Assembly (NCBI GenBank): GCA_039806065.1 | Contig: JBDKJS010000097.1 | Location: 1 to 17,362 of the forward strand | Reading direction: 5' to 3' | DNA: 17,362 nucleotides | Origin: JBDKJS01 sp039806065 | Lineage (GTDB): Bacteria; Bacteroidota; Bacteroidia; AKYH767-A; 2013-40CM-41-45 | In this document: one piece after another, positions 5,465 to 13,903 of the stretch | Numbering within the stretch: the stretch's first letter is position 1 | Layout: every line of letters starts with the position of its first letter | Position numbers and translations under genes: made by a program | Notes under the pieces: generated by a model | Database searches by the model: none | The model's input: only the letters and a program-made list of their open reading frames with translations | Told to the model about the DNA's origin: nothing

Positions 5465-8461
5465 TTATTTCACAATACTTTGATAAATTGTTCGATCAGG
5501 CAAAACAGCTTTAAGATAATATACTCCATGGCTCCAATGACTGGTACTAATAGAAACGTTATTTTCTATTTCGAAGCCTTTTAAATGTAAGATTTCTTGC
5601 CCACAGTTATTCATGATCGTTATTGAAAGTAATTTGTCAATGCTCTTAATGGTGAGTTGGTTTTCTACCGGGTTGGGATAGCATTTGAAACCTTCAGGGT
5701 TGTTTCCAATTAATCTTGAACAATTATTTACCTGAACGGCTAGTGTTTTAGTGTTTGCATTTCCACAGATATTTCCAGGTGTACAGGTAATGGTGTAATT
5801 ACCAGGTAGTGTACCACTAAAATCAATGTTTACTGAATTGCCACTTCCAATTAAAACAGCCCCATTGGGTATTCCCCAGTTATAGTAACTTGCACCGTCT
5901 ATTGCATTGATCGTATAGGGTTGAATGTCGTCTTTACAAATGTTATTGCTGCCAACTAATGTTCCCAAACTATTAGGTATAAGCCTTATGGGTACCGAAC
6001 GTGGATTGCCTGCTCCGCAATCATTAATTGCGCTTACAGATAAGGATCCGCTAGGGGCACTGTTACTCCATTGAACTAAAACAGCCGAAGTTCCATTTCC
6101 AGAAAGTATACTGCCATTGGTTACGGTCCATTGATAGCTATTGGCATTCAATACTGATGAGCAAGCATAGTTCATAGCTTGGCCACAAACACCAGCGGTG
6201 CTTCCGGTAATAGCTTGCGGTGTTCCAGGTAGCTTCCTGTAAATTGTTTTGCATCTATTGGGGCCAGTGGCATTGCAAGTGTTAATAGCTTGCACGCAAA
6301 TGTTAGATGAATTTAGACTGGTGTTAGCAGTTACTGTTATCGTAGCTGTGCCTTGACCGTTGATAATGGTTAAACCCGGAGGCAATGTCCAATTGTATTG
6401 GTAATTAAATTGCGGTTGGGTACTATACACACCGGTTTCACCAGCGCAAAGTTGAGTTGGACCAAAAATGGGGGAAGGAAGCGCTGGGGTGAAACCAACC
6501 CATTTGGTTCGTGAGGCACTAACGGCACCACAAGTAAGCGCTGCATTCACCTGGATAATACCACCATTAAATGAATTCGTAATGTTTACACTTATAGAAG
6601 TGTCAAAATTACTAGGTGGATTATTAAACACTATTCCATTTGGTAATGTCCAAGTGTAATAGGCTGTTCCTGGAACTGCGTTTATTTTATATTCATAGCT
6701 ATTGCCCATGCATACTGCATCATCACCAAGGATGATTGAAGGAGTAGAAAGCGCACCACGAATAAATGTACATTTGGTGTTTGGTGTGATACCACAATTA
6801 TTTTCAGCAAATACACATATTTGCCAACCCGAGGAAATAGGGTTTGCCAAAGTGCAAGTAAGCGTAGGGCTATTCGTAGTAAATTGAAAAGTGTTGGCGC
6901 CAATTACGCTCCAACGGTAGCTAGCCGCATTAGGAACCGGATCACAAGTTACGGTTACTATATTGCCCACACATGCACTTGCGGGGGCTTGAACATTTTT
7001 TACAGTACCAGTAGGTGCCGCATTGCTTACATCAATCGTTATTTGACGACAGGCTGAGGTGCCGCAAGCATCGGCCACATTCACAGCATAAGTGGTAGCT
7101 TGTGTTGGCATTACATCGATAAATGTACCAGTATCCACAACGTTATTTCCACATCCTGATTCATACCAAGTGATAACAGCGTTTTGACCAAGGCTTAATG
7201 TATTTATACTTAATTGAACAGTTTCCCCTTCACAAATTTTTAAATCTGCATCACTGCTTAGGATACTATCTGCAAGAGTGGTTCCATCTTTAAATATTAC
7301 TATAATTGTATCATTATCAGTGCAGGGTAGTTCGCTAATTTTCCACACAAGTGTAATAGTGTCAGGCTGTAATACGATGAGCGTAGCATCATGAATGGTA
7401 TCGTTAGAAAGTTCTGCGGCCCCACCTATGATGGTCCAAGTACCTTGAGCGCCATTGTGCGGAATATTGCCATTCAGCGTGTAGCTAAACCCACATAAAG
7501 AGGTATCTTTACCCGCATTCGCATTTTGGAAAGTACATTCCATATAAAAGGTGTCGGGCTCATAGAAACTCCATTGACCGGCATCATTTACTGTTCTTAC
7601 AAACAAGTGATGATAACCTTTTGGAACCGTATCAGGAAAAATGTTAGTGGTAAATGAAAGAGAGTCAGTTCCTGGTGCAATAGCAATAGGAGTGCCATTT
7701 CCTAGGCCAGGATCGTTATCAATAAAGTATTCAGCAGCAATAATTCTGGGGTGAATATAAAATGTTTTCTCGTCATGTAGCCCCCATTCACCAGCATCAT
7801 TTTTTGTTCTTATAAATAATTGGTGATAGCCACCTGGCACACCAGCAGTTAGAATGGTAGTATTTACTGAAATAGAATCAGTAGCGCCAGTAATTGCTAA
7901 AGGCGTACCATTGCCAAGACCTGGGTCATGATCAAAAAAGTACTCAGCAGCAACTATTTTAGGGTTAATGAAAAATGATTTTCCATCATGAAGGCCCCAA
8001 TGACCAGTTGCATCCTTAGTTCTCACAAATAATGTATGAAAACCGCCACTTAGTTGGTTAGTAGGTAAAATGCCAGTCCATTCAGCGCTATCGAAATTTT
8101 GAGTAATATTGATAGGGATCCCATTTCCTAGACCCGGATCATCATCAAAAAAGTATTCAGCAGCTGTGATGCTATTGCTTACATCAAAAATTTTAGTTTC
8201 GTAGAGTCCCCATGTTCCAGATAGCGTTTTGGTTCTGATCCCCAATAAATGTCGGCCAGCTGTAAGCATACCCACGTTTATATTATTGGTAAACATAACT
8301 GAATCTAATCCACTGGTAAAGGTTAGGGGTGTAGCTTGTCCAACACCTGGGTCAATGTCAATAAAGTATTCGCCCGAGTTGATTATTTGTTGCGCATTAG
8401 CACGCATGCATAAGCAAGTGAGTGCACTAAAGGCAAGCAATAGCTTAGAAAGTGTTTTCAT
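5465..8461 (-). CDS. large secreted protein: four 71-aa repeats, PKD-like modules, T9SS type A sorting domain
   Basis: This is a 998-aa exported protein of unknown function. A signal peptide (MKTLSK, then LLLAFSALTCLC, cleavage near ANA-QQ at 23/24) marks the ATG at 8461 as the start. An upstream in-frame GTG at 8524 would bury the signal peptide and overlap the preceding gene. Residues 31 to about 312 are four repeats of exactly 71 aa, each opening EYFxDxDPGxGxGxP and containing a GxHxLxxRTK...GxWGLxExKxF pattern. Residues of about 315-905 hold Ig/PKD-like modules; five resemble each other (Cys ... Tyr-x-Trp-(T/S) ... NG). YPNP at 928-931 opens a type A T9SS sorting domain to residue 998 (STSHWSHGVYYLKAV). 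The predicted fate is outer-membrane translocation and surface attachment or release. It lies 22 bp downstream of the beta-helix gene and is probably in the same operon. No catalytic motif is visible, so an adhesive or structural role is a guess. Confidence 0.9.
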   Translation of the reverse strand: MKTLSKLLLAFSALTCLCMRANAQQIINSGEYFIDIDPGVGQATPLTFTSGLDSVMFTNNINVGMLTAGRHLLGIRTKTLSGTWGLYETKIFDVSNSITAAEYFFDDDPGLGNGIPINITQNFDSAEWTGILPTNQLSGGFHTLFVRTKDATGHWGLHDGKSFFINPKIVAAEYFFDHDPGLGNGTPLAITGATDSISVNTTILTAGVPGGYHQLFIRTKNDAGEWGLHDEKTFYIHPRIIAAEYFIDNDPGLGNGTPIAIAPGTDSLSFTTNIFPDTVPKGYHHLFVRTVNDAGQWSFYEPDTFYMECTFQNANAGKDTSLCGFSYTLNGNIPHNGAQGTWTIIGGAAELSNDTIHDATLIVLQPDTITLVWKISELPCTDNDTIIVIFKDGTTLADSILSSDADLKICEGETVQLSINTLSLGQNAVITWYESGCGNNVVDTGTFIDVMPTQATTYAVNVADACGTSACRQITIDVSNAAPTGTVKNVQAPASACVGNIVTVTCDPVPNAASYRWSVIGANTFQFTTNSPTLTCTLANPISSGWQICVFAENNCGITPNTKCTFIRGALSTPSIILGDDAVCMGNSYEYKINAVPGTAYYTWTLPNGIVFNNPPSNFDTSISVNITNSFNGGIIQVNAALTCGAVSASRTKWVGFTPALPSPIFGPTQLCAGETGVYSTQPQFNYQYNWTLPPGLTIINGQGTATITVTANTSLNSSNICVQAINTCNATGPNRCKTIYRKLPGTPQAITGSTAGVCGQAMNYACSSVLNANSYQWTVTNGSILSGNGTSAVLVQWSNSAPSGSLSVSAINDCGAGNPRSVPIRLIPNSLGTLVGSNNICKDDIQPYTINAIDGASYYNWGIPNGAVLIGSGNSVNIDFSGTLPGNYTITCTPGNICGNANTKTLAVQVNNCSRLIGNNPEGFKCYPNPVENQLTIKSIDKLLSITIMNNCGQEILHLKGFEIENNVSISTSHWSHGVYYLKAVLPDRTIYQSIVK
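7520..8371 (-). repeat. four-unit 213-bp (71-aa) repeat array
   Basis: The Glu codon opening each EYF(F/I)D motif falls at 8371, 8158, 7945 and 7732, spaced exactly 213 bp. All four units keep DPG(V/L)G and a Trp-Gly or Trp-Ser near residue 54 of the unit. The first is the most divergent (DIDPGVGQATP), while units 2-4 share DPGLGNGxP. Exact spacing with moderate protein divergence points to an old duplicated domain under length constraint rather than a recent slippage product. Confidence 0.9.
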
Positions 8462-8483
8462 AGATTTTGTTGCTATGATATAC

Positions 8484-9494
8484 TTATCTAATAATAGATT
8501 TAACAGAAATGGTAAGTGTTCCACCTGGTTGAATCACAGTGGGCGAAGTAATGTTAAAGGATTTAATAATGGGTACATGGGGCATACCGCCTTGATTAAA
8601 GTCTCCTGGGCCACCGTACACACCAGGGTCAGTGCCATCAGTTCCGCCATTTTTCACCGTACTAGCAGCTTGAATTCTGTAATTGTGAGCATAGTCAAAT
8701 AGAGCACCTGTTGCTGGGAAATTGGTAAATAGCGGATTGGTGTTAACAAAATTTACACCATTAGCAAAATTATTATTACTACATTGGTAACTCACATTTT
8801 TTGAATAGGTGCAGCTATTGCTTGCAAAGCCAAAAGAAGGAGAACTTCTATAAAAAATATTGTTTTGTACCACAGCACTAAAAAGGTAAGTGAATGCAGT
8901 GGTAGGGTTTAAGAATAGGTTATTAATTAGCGTAAATCCAGGAGAGTTTCCAGTGTTGTTAAAGTCTTGGATCCATCCATTAAAAATGTTGTTGCGAACT
9001 GTCATATAAGGCACTGCCATTCCTGTTCCGTATAAGCATATTTGATTGTATTCAAAAACATTGCCATCAAGCAACCATTGACTGTGACCATTAAAATCAA
9101 AACGTATTTGATTTTTAATTTTATTGCCATAGAGTCTTACGTTGGTTACTGCTGCTTGTGAAGTTCGCATGTTGGCTATTACTAATCCAATAAATTTGCT
9201 GCTGCTAGCACCACTTTGTAAGTATACACTATCTAGATCGGCTGCCACCGGACTCTGCTTATCAGGCAAGTGGCCGGGGCCAATAAGGGTAAGAGATTTG
9301 TTTAATGTAATGGTTCCGTAGTTATACGGTGATCCATGTACTAATAAGGTATCGCCAGAGGTGGCTGCACTGATTGCAGCATTTAATGTTTGGAATTGTC
9401 CGGGCGAAGTTAATTGGTTACTCACAGTAAGCACCGTACTGTAACACTGTGGAGCTAGAAATGCCGCCACTAATAGGGTTAGAATTCTTTTCAT
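8484..9494 (-). CDS. secreted right-handed parallel beta-helix repeat protein
   Basis: This 336-aa protein has an N-terminal signal peptide (MKRILTLLVAAFLAPQCYS, cleavage near residue 19). A pectate-lyase-like beta-helix domain follows at roughly residues 30-285. The entry motif is typical (QFQTLNAAISAATSGDTLLVHGSPYNYGTITLNKSLTLIGPG). Successive coils carry Asn-rich turns such as VRNNIFNGW, LINNLFLNP and VQNNIFYRS. No polysaccharide-lyase catalytic residues can be assigned. The C-terminus closes with a short strand-rich tail (GGTLTISVKS) and no YPNP or CHU_C sorting domain, so it is probably periplasmic or exported another way. The gene is followed after 22 bp by the 71-aa-repeat T9SS protein, suggesting an operon. 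The ATG at 9494 directly starts the signal peptide. I find no convincing TAnnTTTG box upstream. Confidence 0.85.
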   Translation of the reverse strand: MKRILTLLVAAFLAPQCYSTVLTVSNQLTSPGQFQTLNAAISAATSGDTLLVHGSPYNYGTITLNKSLTLIGPGHLPDKQSPVAADLDSVYLQSGASSSKFIGLVIANMRTSQAAVTNVRLYGNKIKNQIRFDFNGHSQWLLDGNVFEYNQICLYGTGMAVPYMTVRNNIFNGWIQDFNNTGNSPGFTLINNLFLNPTTAFTYLFSAVVQNNIFYRSSPSFGFASNSCTYSKNVSYQCSNNNFANGVNFVNTNPLFTNFPATGALFDYAHNYRIQAASTVKNGGTDGTDPGVYGGPGDFNQGGMPHVPIIKSFNITSPTVIQPGGTLTISVKSIIR

Positions 9495-9570
9495 AGATGG
9501 TTTAATTATTTACGCAGTTTTATTTTACAGGTCAATTTTACTTCTGTAATAGTTAGAATGATACACAAGT

Positions 9571-9599
9571 TTTGATACAAAATCTCATTTTTAACTTTG
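9571..9599 (+). promoter_or_regulatory. candidate promoter for the four-PAS gene
   Basis: TTTG at 9571-9574, a 17-bp spacer, and TAACTTTG at 9592-9599 match the Bacteroidetes -33/-7 pattern better than any other site in the window. It would give a leader of about 260 nt before the ATG at 9871. The -33 box is embedded in a small inverted repeat, TTTTG-ATA-CAAAA (9570-9582). Confidence 0.5.
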
Positions 9600-9600
9600 T

Positions 9601-9613
9601 TCCCATATTGGGA
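9601..9613. promoter_or_regulatory. inverted repeat at predicted transcription start (possible operator)
   Basis: TCCCA-TAT-TGGGA has perfect 5-bp arms and begins immediately after the -7 box TAACTTTG, so the predicted start point falls inside it. A repressor site is one explanation; a short leader hairpin or chance are others. Confidence 0.3.
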
Positions 9614-9870
9614 TACAAATTTTGGTTTGCTCTTATTTTTAATCAAAAAAATATGATTTGTGTGAATTAGTTCGATAAATCTACCTAACCAGAGCGTGGA
9701 TAGAAGCTATAAAAAAATGTATTTTAATTTGGAAAGCTTTCAAATAAGGAGAAACGAAAGGAATTGCTAACAATTTGTTTAAAAATATAACAATATCCCC
9801 TAATTGCGGTATTGCTATAGCGGTAATATATTTCGTGCTTAGCCATAGATTTAAATAGCGTACGGTGCTT

Positions 9871-12012
9871 ATGGAAGACTTATCAATTGTTAAAACCGAA
9901 GTTGTCATAGAATCTACTTCGCTTTTCTATTATGTTTCAGTAGATATAAATGGATGCTATAAGTATGTAAACAATCATTTCAAAAAAACTTTTCGGCATA
10001 TAAGTGCCAATTTTGTAGGTCAGCCAGCAACCTTAGGCGTATATCCACCTGATTTGAAGCTAGTACATGACACTGTGAATGAATGCATCTTAAATCCTGG
10101 AAAATCGCACAAGGTAAGTTTTAGAAAGCCTGGCATAAATGGTATACAGCTATTGACTAACTGGGAGTTTACCTGTCAATCAAATGAATTGGGCGTTCCA
10201 CAAGAAATAATTTGTATAGGTATCAATGCTCCCATTCACTCCCAATTAATTATAGAGGAGGAAGAAAATTTAAAGCAGATAAAGCTTCTAAGTAAATCAA
10301 CATTTGTAGTTAGTGTTGAGCCCGATGGGGTATTCCGGTTTATGGGAATCAATAATATTGATGAGAAAAATTTTGGAATGCCTTCCTATCTCATACAAGG
10401 TAAGACAGTGGAGGAAATACTTCCAGAGAAGCAAAGTTTAGAATTTGTACATTATTTTAAGCGTTGTGTTAACGAAAGGCACCCTGTTCAATTTGAAGTT
10501 ACTACCAACAATTCTGGCCTTGAACAGCATTGGTTGTATTTGATCACACCAATTAGCAATGTTGATGGAAACATTACCACCATTATAGGAAATGCTCGCA
10601 ACGTAACTCAAGATTATAAGTCAACAGCACTTCTCACAGGGCAAAATGAAAAATTTACTACTTTAATAGAATCGTCTAATATGATGATTTGGGTAAGCGA
10701 TGAATTACTCAATTGCACTTTTGTTAACAATGTTTGGTATGAGTTTTCGGGGTTAGATTACATTGACAATAACAATAGCATGTGGCAAAAGCTTATTCAT
10801 CCGGAAGATTTTCCTCAGGCGCTACAAAAGTATATGGATGCCGCCAATGATCGCTTGCCATTTAAGTTGGAGTTCCGTTTCAAACACTACTCAGGCGAAT
10901 ATCGGTGGGTTGTAGATAGAGGCTATCCTCAATACAATGATCAGGGAGTATTTAGAGGTTATGTAGGAACGGTAATAGATATTCACGATAAAAAACTAGT
11001 GGAGGAGTCGCTTAGGTTTAGTAACAGGCGTTTTTATTTAGCTGAACAAACGGTAAGAATGGGTGTTTGGGATTGGGATTTAACAAACGATCGCTTGCAT
11101 TGGGATGAAGGGATGTTTAAACTTTTTGGAGGCTCTGAAAGTACCTTTGAGGGTGAAATAAAAAATTGGCTCAATTTAGTTCATCCAAAAGATAGGCTTC
11201 GGATTGAAAACGTACTTACACAATCAATAAAAAATAAAACTGGATTTCAAGAAACCTACCAAATATTAAATGAAACGAAAAAAATCTTTGTACGGAGTAG
11301 GGCATCTTATTATTTTGATAAGACTACCGACAGCGCACATATCATAGGGGTAGAGTATGATGTGAGCCATGAAGTGGCAGCAAACATGCAAATGCACGAA
11401 GAGCGATTAAAAATTGAAGAATTGGCACACCTCTCTTCTCAAGAAATACGAAGGCCACTTTCTAATATACTAGCAGTGGAAAAAAGTTTTGGGTGGCTAT
11501 TAAAAGGACGTAATGAAGAGGAGCGAATGTTGTTCGAATTGATATTAGAAGAGTCAAAAAAAATTGACGCAGTAGTGTCAAAGCTCTCAAAAAAGATAGG
11601 AAACACACCGGAAGTAGACAGTAGCTTTAATAAAGATAGACCGGGTAAAAAAATTCTTGTAATCGATGATGATAAGTTTTTTAATTACCTTACTAGAAAA
11701 GCATTTGCTAATGTAGACAAGGAAGTTGATCTCAATTTTGAAACTGATCCTATCAGAGGGTTGCTGTTGATGAAAATTCAAGAATTTGATTTGCTACTTT
11801 TAGATATAAACATGCCAGAAATCAATGGTTTTGATGTATTAGAAAAGTTGAAGGCCGATAACAATCCGATACCTGTAGTAATGATTAGCAGCGCAGTGGA
11901 TCCTATTGAGCAGCAAAGAGCACACACTTATGAACAAGTAAAAGGGTTTCTTTCGAAGCCGCTAGCGGAAAATACAATTACCCAATTATTAAAGAGTCAG
12001 CTTATCGGTTAA
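9871..12012 (+). CDS. four-PAS sensor with degenerate histidine-kinase dimerisation segment and C-terminal receiver domain (no ATPase domain)
   Basis: This 713-aa protein has no signal peptide or membrane segment, so it is cytoplasmic. Four PAS/PAC modules lie at about residues 10-125, 130-250, 258-380 and 388-505. The last two are PAS_3-like (IHPEDF...FRFKHYSGEYRWV; WDWDLTNDRLHW...VHPKDR). Residues of about 510-580 resemble the HisKA-like helix of Bacteroidetes PAS kinases (IEELAHLSSQEIRRPLSNIL). At the usual phospho-acceptor His of that motif (S-H-E-V-R) stands Gln524, and no HATPase N, G1 or G2 boxes follow. Residues of about 594-713 are an intact receiver domain: acidic pocket Asp599-601, phospho-acceptor Asp645 (LLLLDINMPEINGFD), the Ser pair in VMISSA, and Lys696. 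It therefore probably receives phosphate from a separate kinase or acts as a dimeric signal scaffold. The ATG at 9871 is preferred over an in-frame GTG at 9865. Its stop overlaps the convergent aminopeptidase gene by 11 bases. Confidence 0.88.
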   Translation: MEDLSIVKTEVVIESTSLFYYVSVDINGCYKYVNNHFKKTFRHISANFVGQPATLGVYPPDLKLVHDTVNECILNPGKSHKVSFRKPGINGIQLLTNWEFTCQSNELGVPQEIICIGINAPIHSQLIIEEEENLKQIKLLSKSTFVVSVEPDGVFRFMGINNIDEKNFGMPSYLIQGKTVEEILPEKQSLEFVHYFKRCVNERHPVQFEVTTNNSGLEQHWLYLITPISNVDGNITTIIGNARNVTQDYKSTALLTGQNEKFTTLIESSNMMIWVSDELLNCTFVNNVWYEFSGLDYIDNNNSMWQKLIHPEDFPQALQKYMDAANDRLPFKLEFRFKHYSGEYRWVVDRGYPQYNDQGVFRGYVGTVIDIHDKKLVEESLRFSNRRFYLAEQTVRMGVWDWDLTNDRLHWDEGMFKLFGGSESTFEGEIKNWLNLVHPKDRLRIENVLTQSIKNKTGFQETYQILNETKKIFVRSRASYYFDKTTDSAHIIGVEYDVSHEVAANMQMHEERLKIEELAHLSSQEIRRPLSNILAVEKSFGWLLKGRNEEERMLFELILEESKKIDAVVSKLSKKIGNTPEVDSSFNKDRPGKKILVIDDDKFFNYLTRKAFANVDKEVDLNFETDPIRGLLLMKIQEFDLLLLDINMPEINGFDVLEKLKADNNPIPVVMISSAVDPIEQQRAHTYEQVKGFLSKPLAENTITQLLKSQLIG

Positions 12013-13885
12013 TTATGTTAGCTACGGTATTTGCGGTAACGGAGTGGTAGTTATTTCTGTATTTTGAAAATGATTTGATAGCCAAATCTTTAGTATTGCT
12101 GTTTTTCATCATTGCCTGGTAAAGTGGCTTTATAAATTTTCTACGTCCCACTTTTTCCAAAAAACGTTCTAAAGTTGGCAGGGCTTCTTTGTAATTTGTT
12201 TCAATGCTTAATTGAAGCCATAAAAAAAGTATTTCATTATTTCCGCTCGCGGTGAAATGATGTGCAGTGTCAAGCTCTTTCATTTCGTTTGCAGTTAAAT
12301 TATTGGATAATGATCTAATAAATTGCTGCCACTGCATAGCATTAAATGATTTGTTAAGAGCTGGGTTCGTTTTATGAGTGTTAAGAAATGCCTTTGCAGC
12401 ATCAGTAGCGCTTTCTAGTAAGGTAGAATTAGCTGCCGGCATATTGTTAGGAATCCCGGTTTGGTAAATCCATGCATCAATTTGCAGTGCTTGATAAAGA
12501 CTATCAGTTAAGAGGTGCGATTGAAGCAATGAAACAAATCGTTCAGTGGTGATGGTGGTAAAGGCCAGCTGGCTAAAATAGTTTTTTAAAAAATCATCCC
12601 ATTTTTCCCTTCCCACTGCATTTTCAATGACCAATAAGAGGCAGTTCCCTTTTTCATAGGCGATGTCATTCATTCCATCATCAGGATTACGACCGTCTAA
12701 TTTTAATTTAAGTTTCGTATCGTCAGGCGTATCTTTCAAATCATTGAGTGCATCATGTAAATCCTGCTGACCCAAAAATTGTTGCATTGCAGCAAAGTCT
12801 TTTCCATAAACGGCTTCAATAATTCTGCGTTCAAAATAAACGGTAAAACCTTCATTTAGCCAAAAGTCGTTCCAGGTGGCATTGGTTACCAGATTGCCAC
12901 TCCAACTATGTGCCAACTCATGGGCTACAAGGTTAGTAAGCGATTTATCACCAGCTATAATGGTTGGGGTGGCAAATGTAATACATGGGTTTTCCATTCC
13001 GCCAAAAGGGAAACTTGGTGGCAAAACAATCATATCAAACCTGCCCCATCTGTAAGGGCCATAAAGTTGTTCGGCAGCTTTAATCATGGCAGGTAAATCT
13101 GTGAATTCATTCCATGCTTTTTCAATTGATCCATGCTCTGCATAAATACCGCACCTTTGATCGTAGGGCTTGTACACAAAATCGCCCACTGCTAAAGCCA
13201 TTAAGTAAGAAGGGATAGCAATATCTTGTTTGAAGTGATAAATATTGGAATCGTTTTTTTGAGTACCATTCTGTGCACTCATTATTGCCATCATTCCATC
13301 AGGGACTTTTACTTTCGCTTCATAGGTAAATCTTATGGATGGACTATCCTGGCAAGGAATCCAGGTTCGGGCTAATATGGCTTGCGATTGAGTGAATAAA
13401 AAGGGGGCAATTTTGTCAGCTGTTTGCGTAGGATTTAACCATTGTAAAGCTTCAGCATTGGGAGGTGTTCTGTAGAATATTTTAACAATTGCAGTATTTT
13501 TTTTTAATGATACCGTTAATGCTTTTCCCTTGATTTTGTCATCAGGAGAAAGGTGAAAATTTACCCCCTCATCATTGTCCACTAATACGCTATCAATAAG
13601 CAGGTTCTTCACATCAAAGATAATTTCTTTTCCATGGTTGGGTTTGATAGTCCATAGGGCTGCACCGGTAAGTTGTTTAGCTTTAAAATTGACCGTTAAA
13701 CTTAAGTCCAAGTGTTCTACCACCGATTCATTTGGTGTTGCATAAGAATGGGGATCAAAAACAGGTGAAGTGTCTACATTCATAGCAGTTGATGTTTGGT
13801 TTTGGGCAGGTTGGCGGTTATTGGTTTGGCAGCTGTTTGCAATAAGCCATACAGCAGCAAGGAAAACAAGTATTTGTCTGTACAT
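12002..13885 (-). CDS. M1 family zinc aminopeptidase lipoprotein (LTA4-hydrolase-like)
   Basis: This 627-aa metalloaminopeptidase probably trims N-terminal residues from peptides outside the cytoplasm. The N-terminus MYRQILVFLAAVWLIANSC is a lipoprotein signal with the likely lipidated Cys at residue 19. No acidic surface-export tag follows it, so a periplasm-facing anchor is more likely than surface display. M1 hallmarks are complete: GGMEN exopeptidase motif at 295-299, zinc site HELAH at 322-326 plus Glu345 in NEGF, and the catalytic Tyr410 in YEKG. The helical C-terminal third fits the leukotriene A4 hydrolase/aminopeptidase C-terminal domain, and the total length is normal for that subgroup. 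The frame is open up to a TTG at 13915, but a -7 box lies inside that extension and the ATG at 13885 starts a proper signal peptide. It overlaps the four-PAS gene tail-to-tail by 11 bases. Confidence 0.94.
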   Translation of the reverse strand: MYRQILVFLAAVWLIANSCQTNNRQPAQNQTSTAMNVDTSPVFDPHSYATPNESVVEHLDLSLTVNFKAKQLTGAALWTIKPNHGKEIIFDVKNLLIDSVLVDNDEGVNFHLSPDDKIKGKALTVSLKKNTAIVKIFYRTPPNAEALQWLNPTQTADKIAPFLFTQSQAILARTWIPCQDSPSIRFTYEAKVKVPDGMMAIMSAQNGTQKNDSNIYHFKQDIAIPSYLMALAVGDFVYKPYDQRCGIYAEHGSIEKAWNEFTDLPAMIKAAEQLYGPYRWGRFDMIVLPPSFPFGGMENPCITFATPTIIAGDKSLTNLVAHELAHSWSGNLVTNATWNDFWLNEGFTVYFERRIIEAVYGKDFAAMQQFLGQQDLHDALNDLKDTPDDTKLKLKLDGRNPDDGMNDIAYEKGNCLLLVIENAVGREKWDDFLKNYFSQLAFTTITTERFVSLLQSHLLTDSLYQALQIDAWIYQTGIPNNMPAANSTLLESATDAAKAFLNTHKTNPALNKSFNAMQWQQFIRSLSNNLTANEMKELDTAHHFTASGNNEILFLWLQLSIETNYKEALPTLERFLEKVGRRKFIKPLYQAMMKNSNTKDLAIKSFSKYRNNYHSVTANTVANIINR

Positions 13886-13903
13886 GGTAAATTTTAATTG
13901 CCT

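Larger units (their letters stand above)
9495..9870. other. 376-bp divergent intergenic region
   Basis: This gap separates the beta-helix gene (minus) from the four-PAS gene (plus). It is AT-rich and holds one good plus-strand promoter match (9571-9599), an inverted repeat at the predicted start point (9601-9613), and the octamer GATACAAA twice (9574-9581 and 9612-9619). From about 9606 to 9870 I see no tRNA, riboswitch or convincing small gene. A 17-codon ATG frame at 9717-9770 has no family resemblance. A 75-codon minus-strand frame (9681-9908) runs into the PAS gene and looks spurious. Confidence 0.6.

Noticed and set aside
8484..8524. Apparent 41-bp overlap between the beta-helix gene and the 71-aa-repeat gene
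   Set aside because: The overlap depends on a GTG start at 8524. The ATG at 8461 begins the signal peptide and removes the overlap, leaving 22 bp.
8229..8702. 157-codon plus-strand frame spanning the junction of the two secreted-protein genes
   Set aside because: It is antisense to the signal peptide and first repeat of one gene and the C-terminus of the other, with no family resemblance.
9640..9720. tRNA-like GTTCGATAAATC stretch in the intergenic region
   Set aside because: No acceptor or anticodon stem can be drawn around it and there is no GGTTCGAATCC-type T arm.
9681..9908. 75-codon minus-strand frame in the 9495-9870 gap
   Set aside because: It overlaps the start of the four-PAS gene, has no recognisable domain or promoter, and fits a chance open frame in AT-rich DNA.
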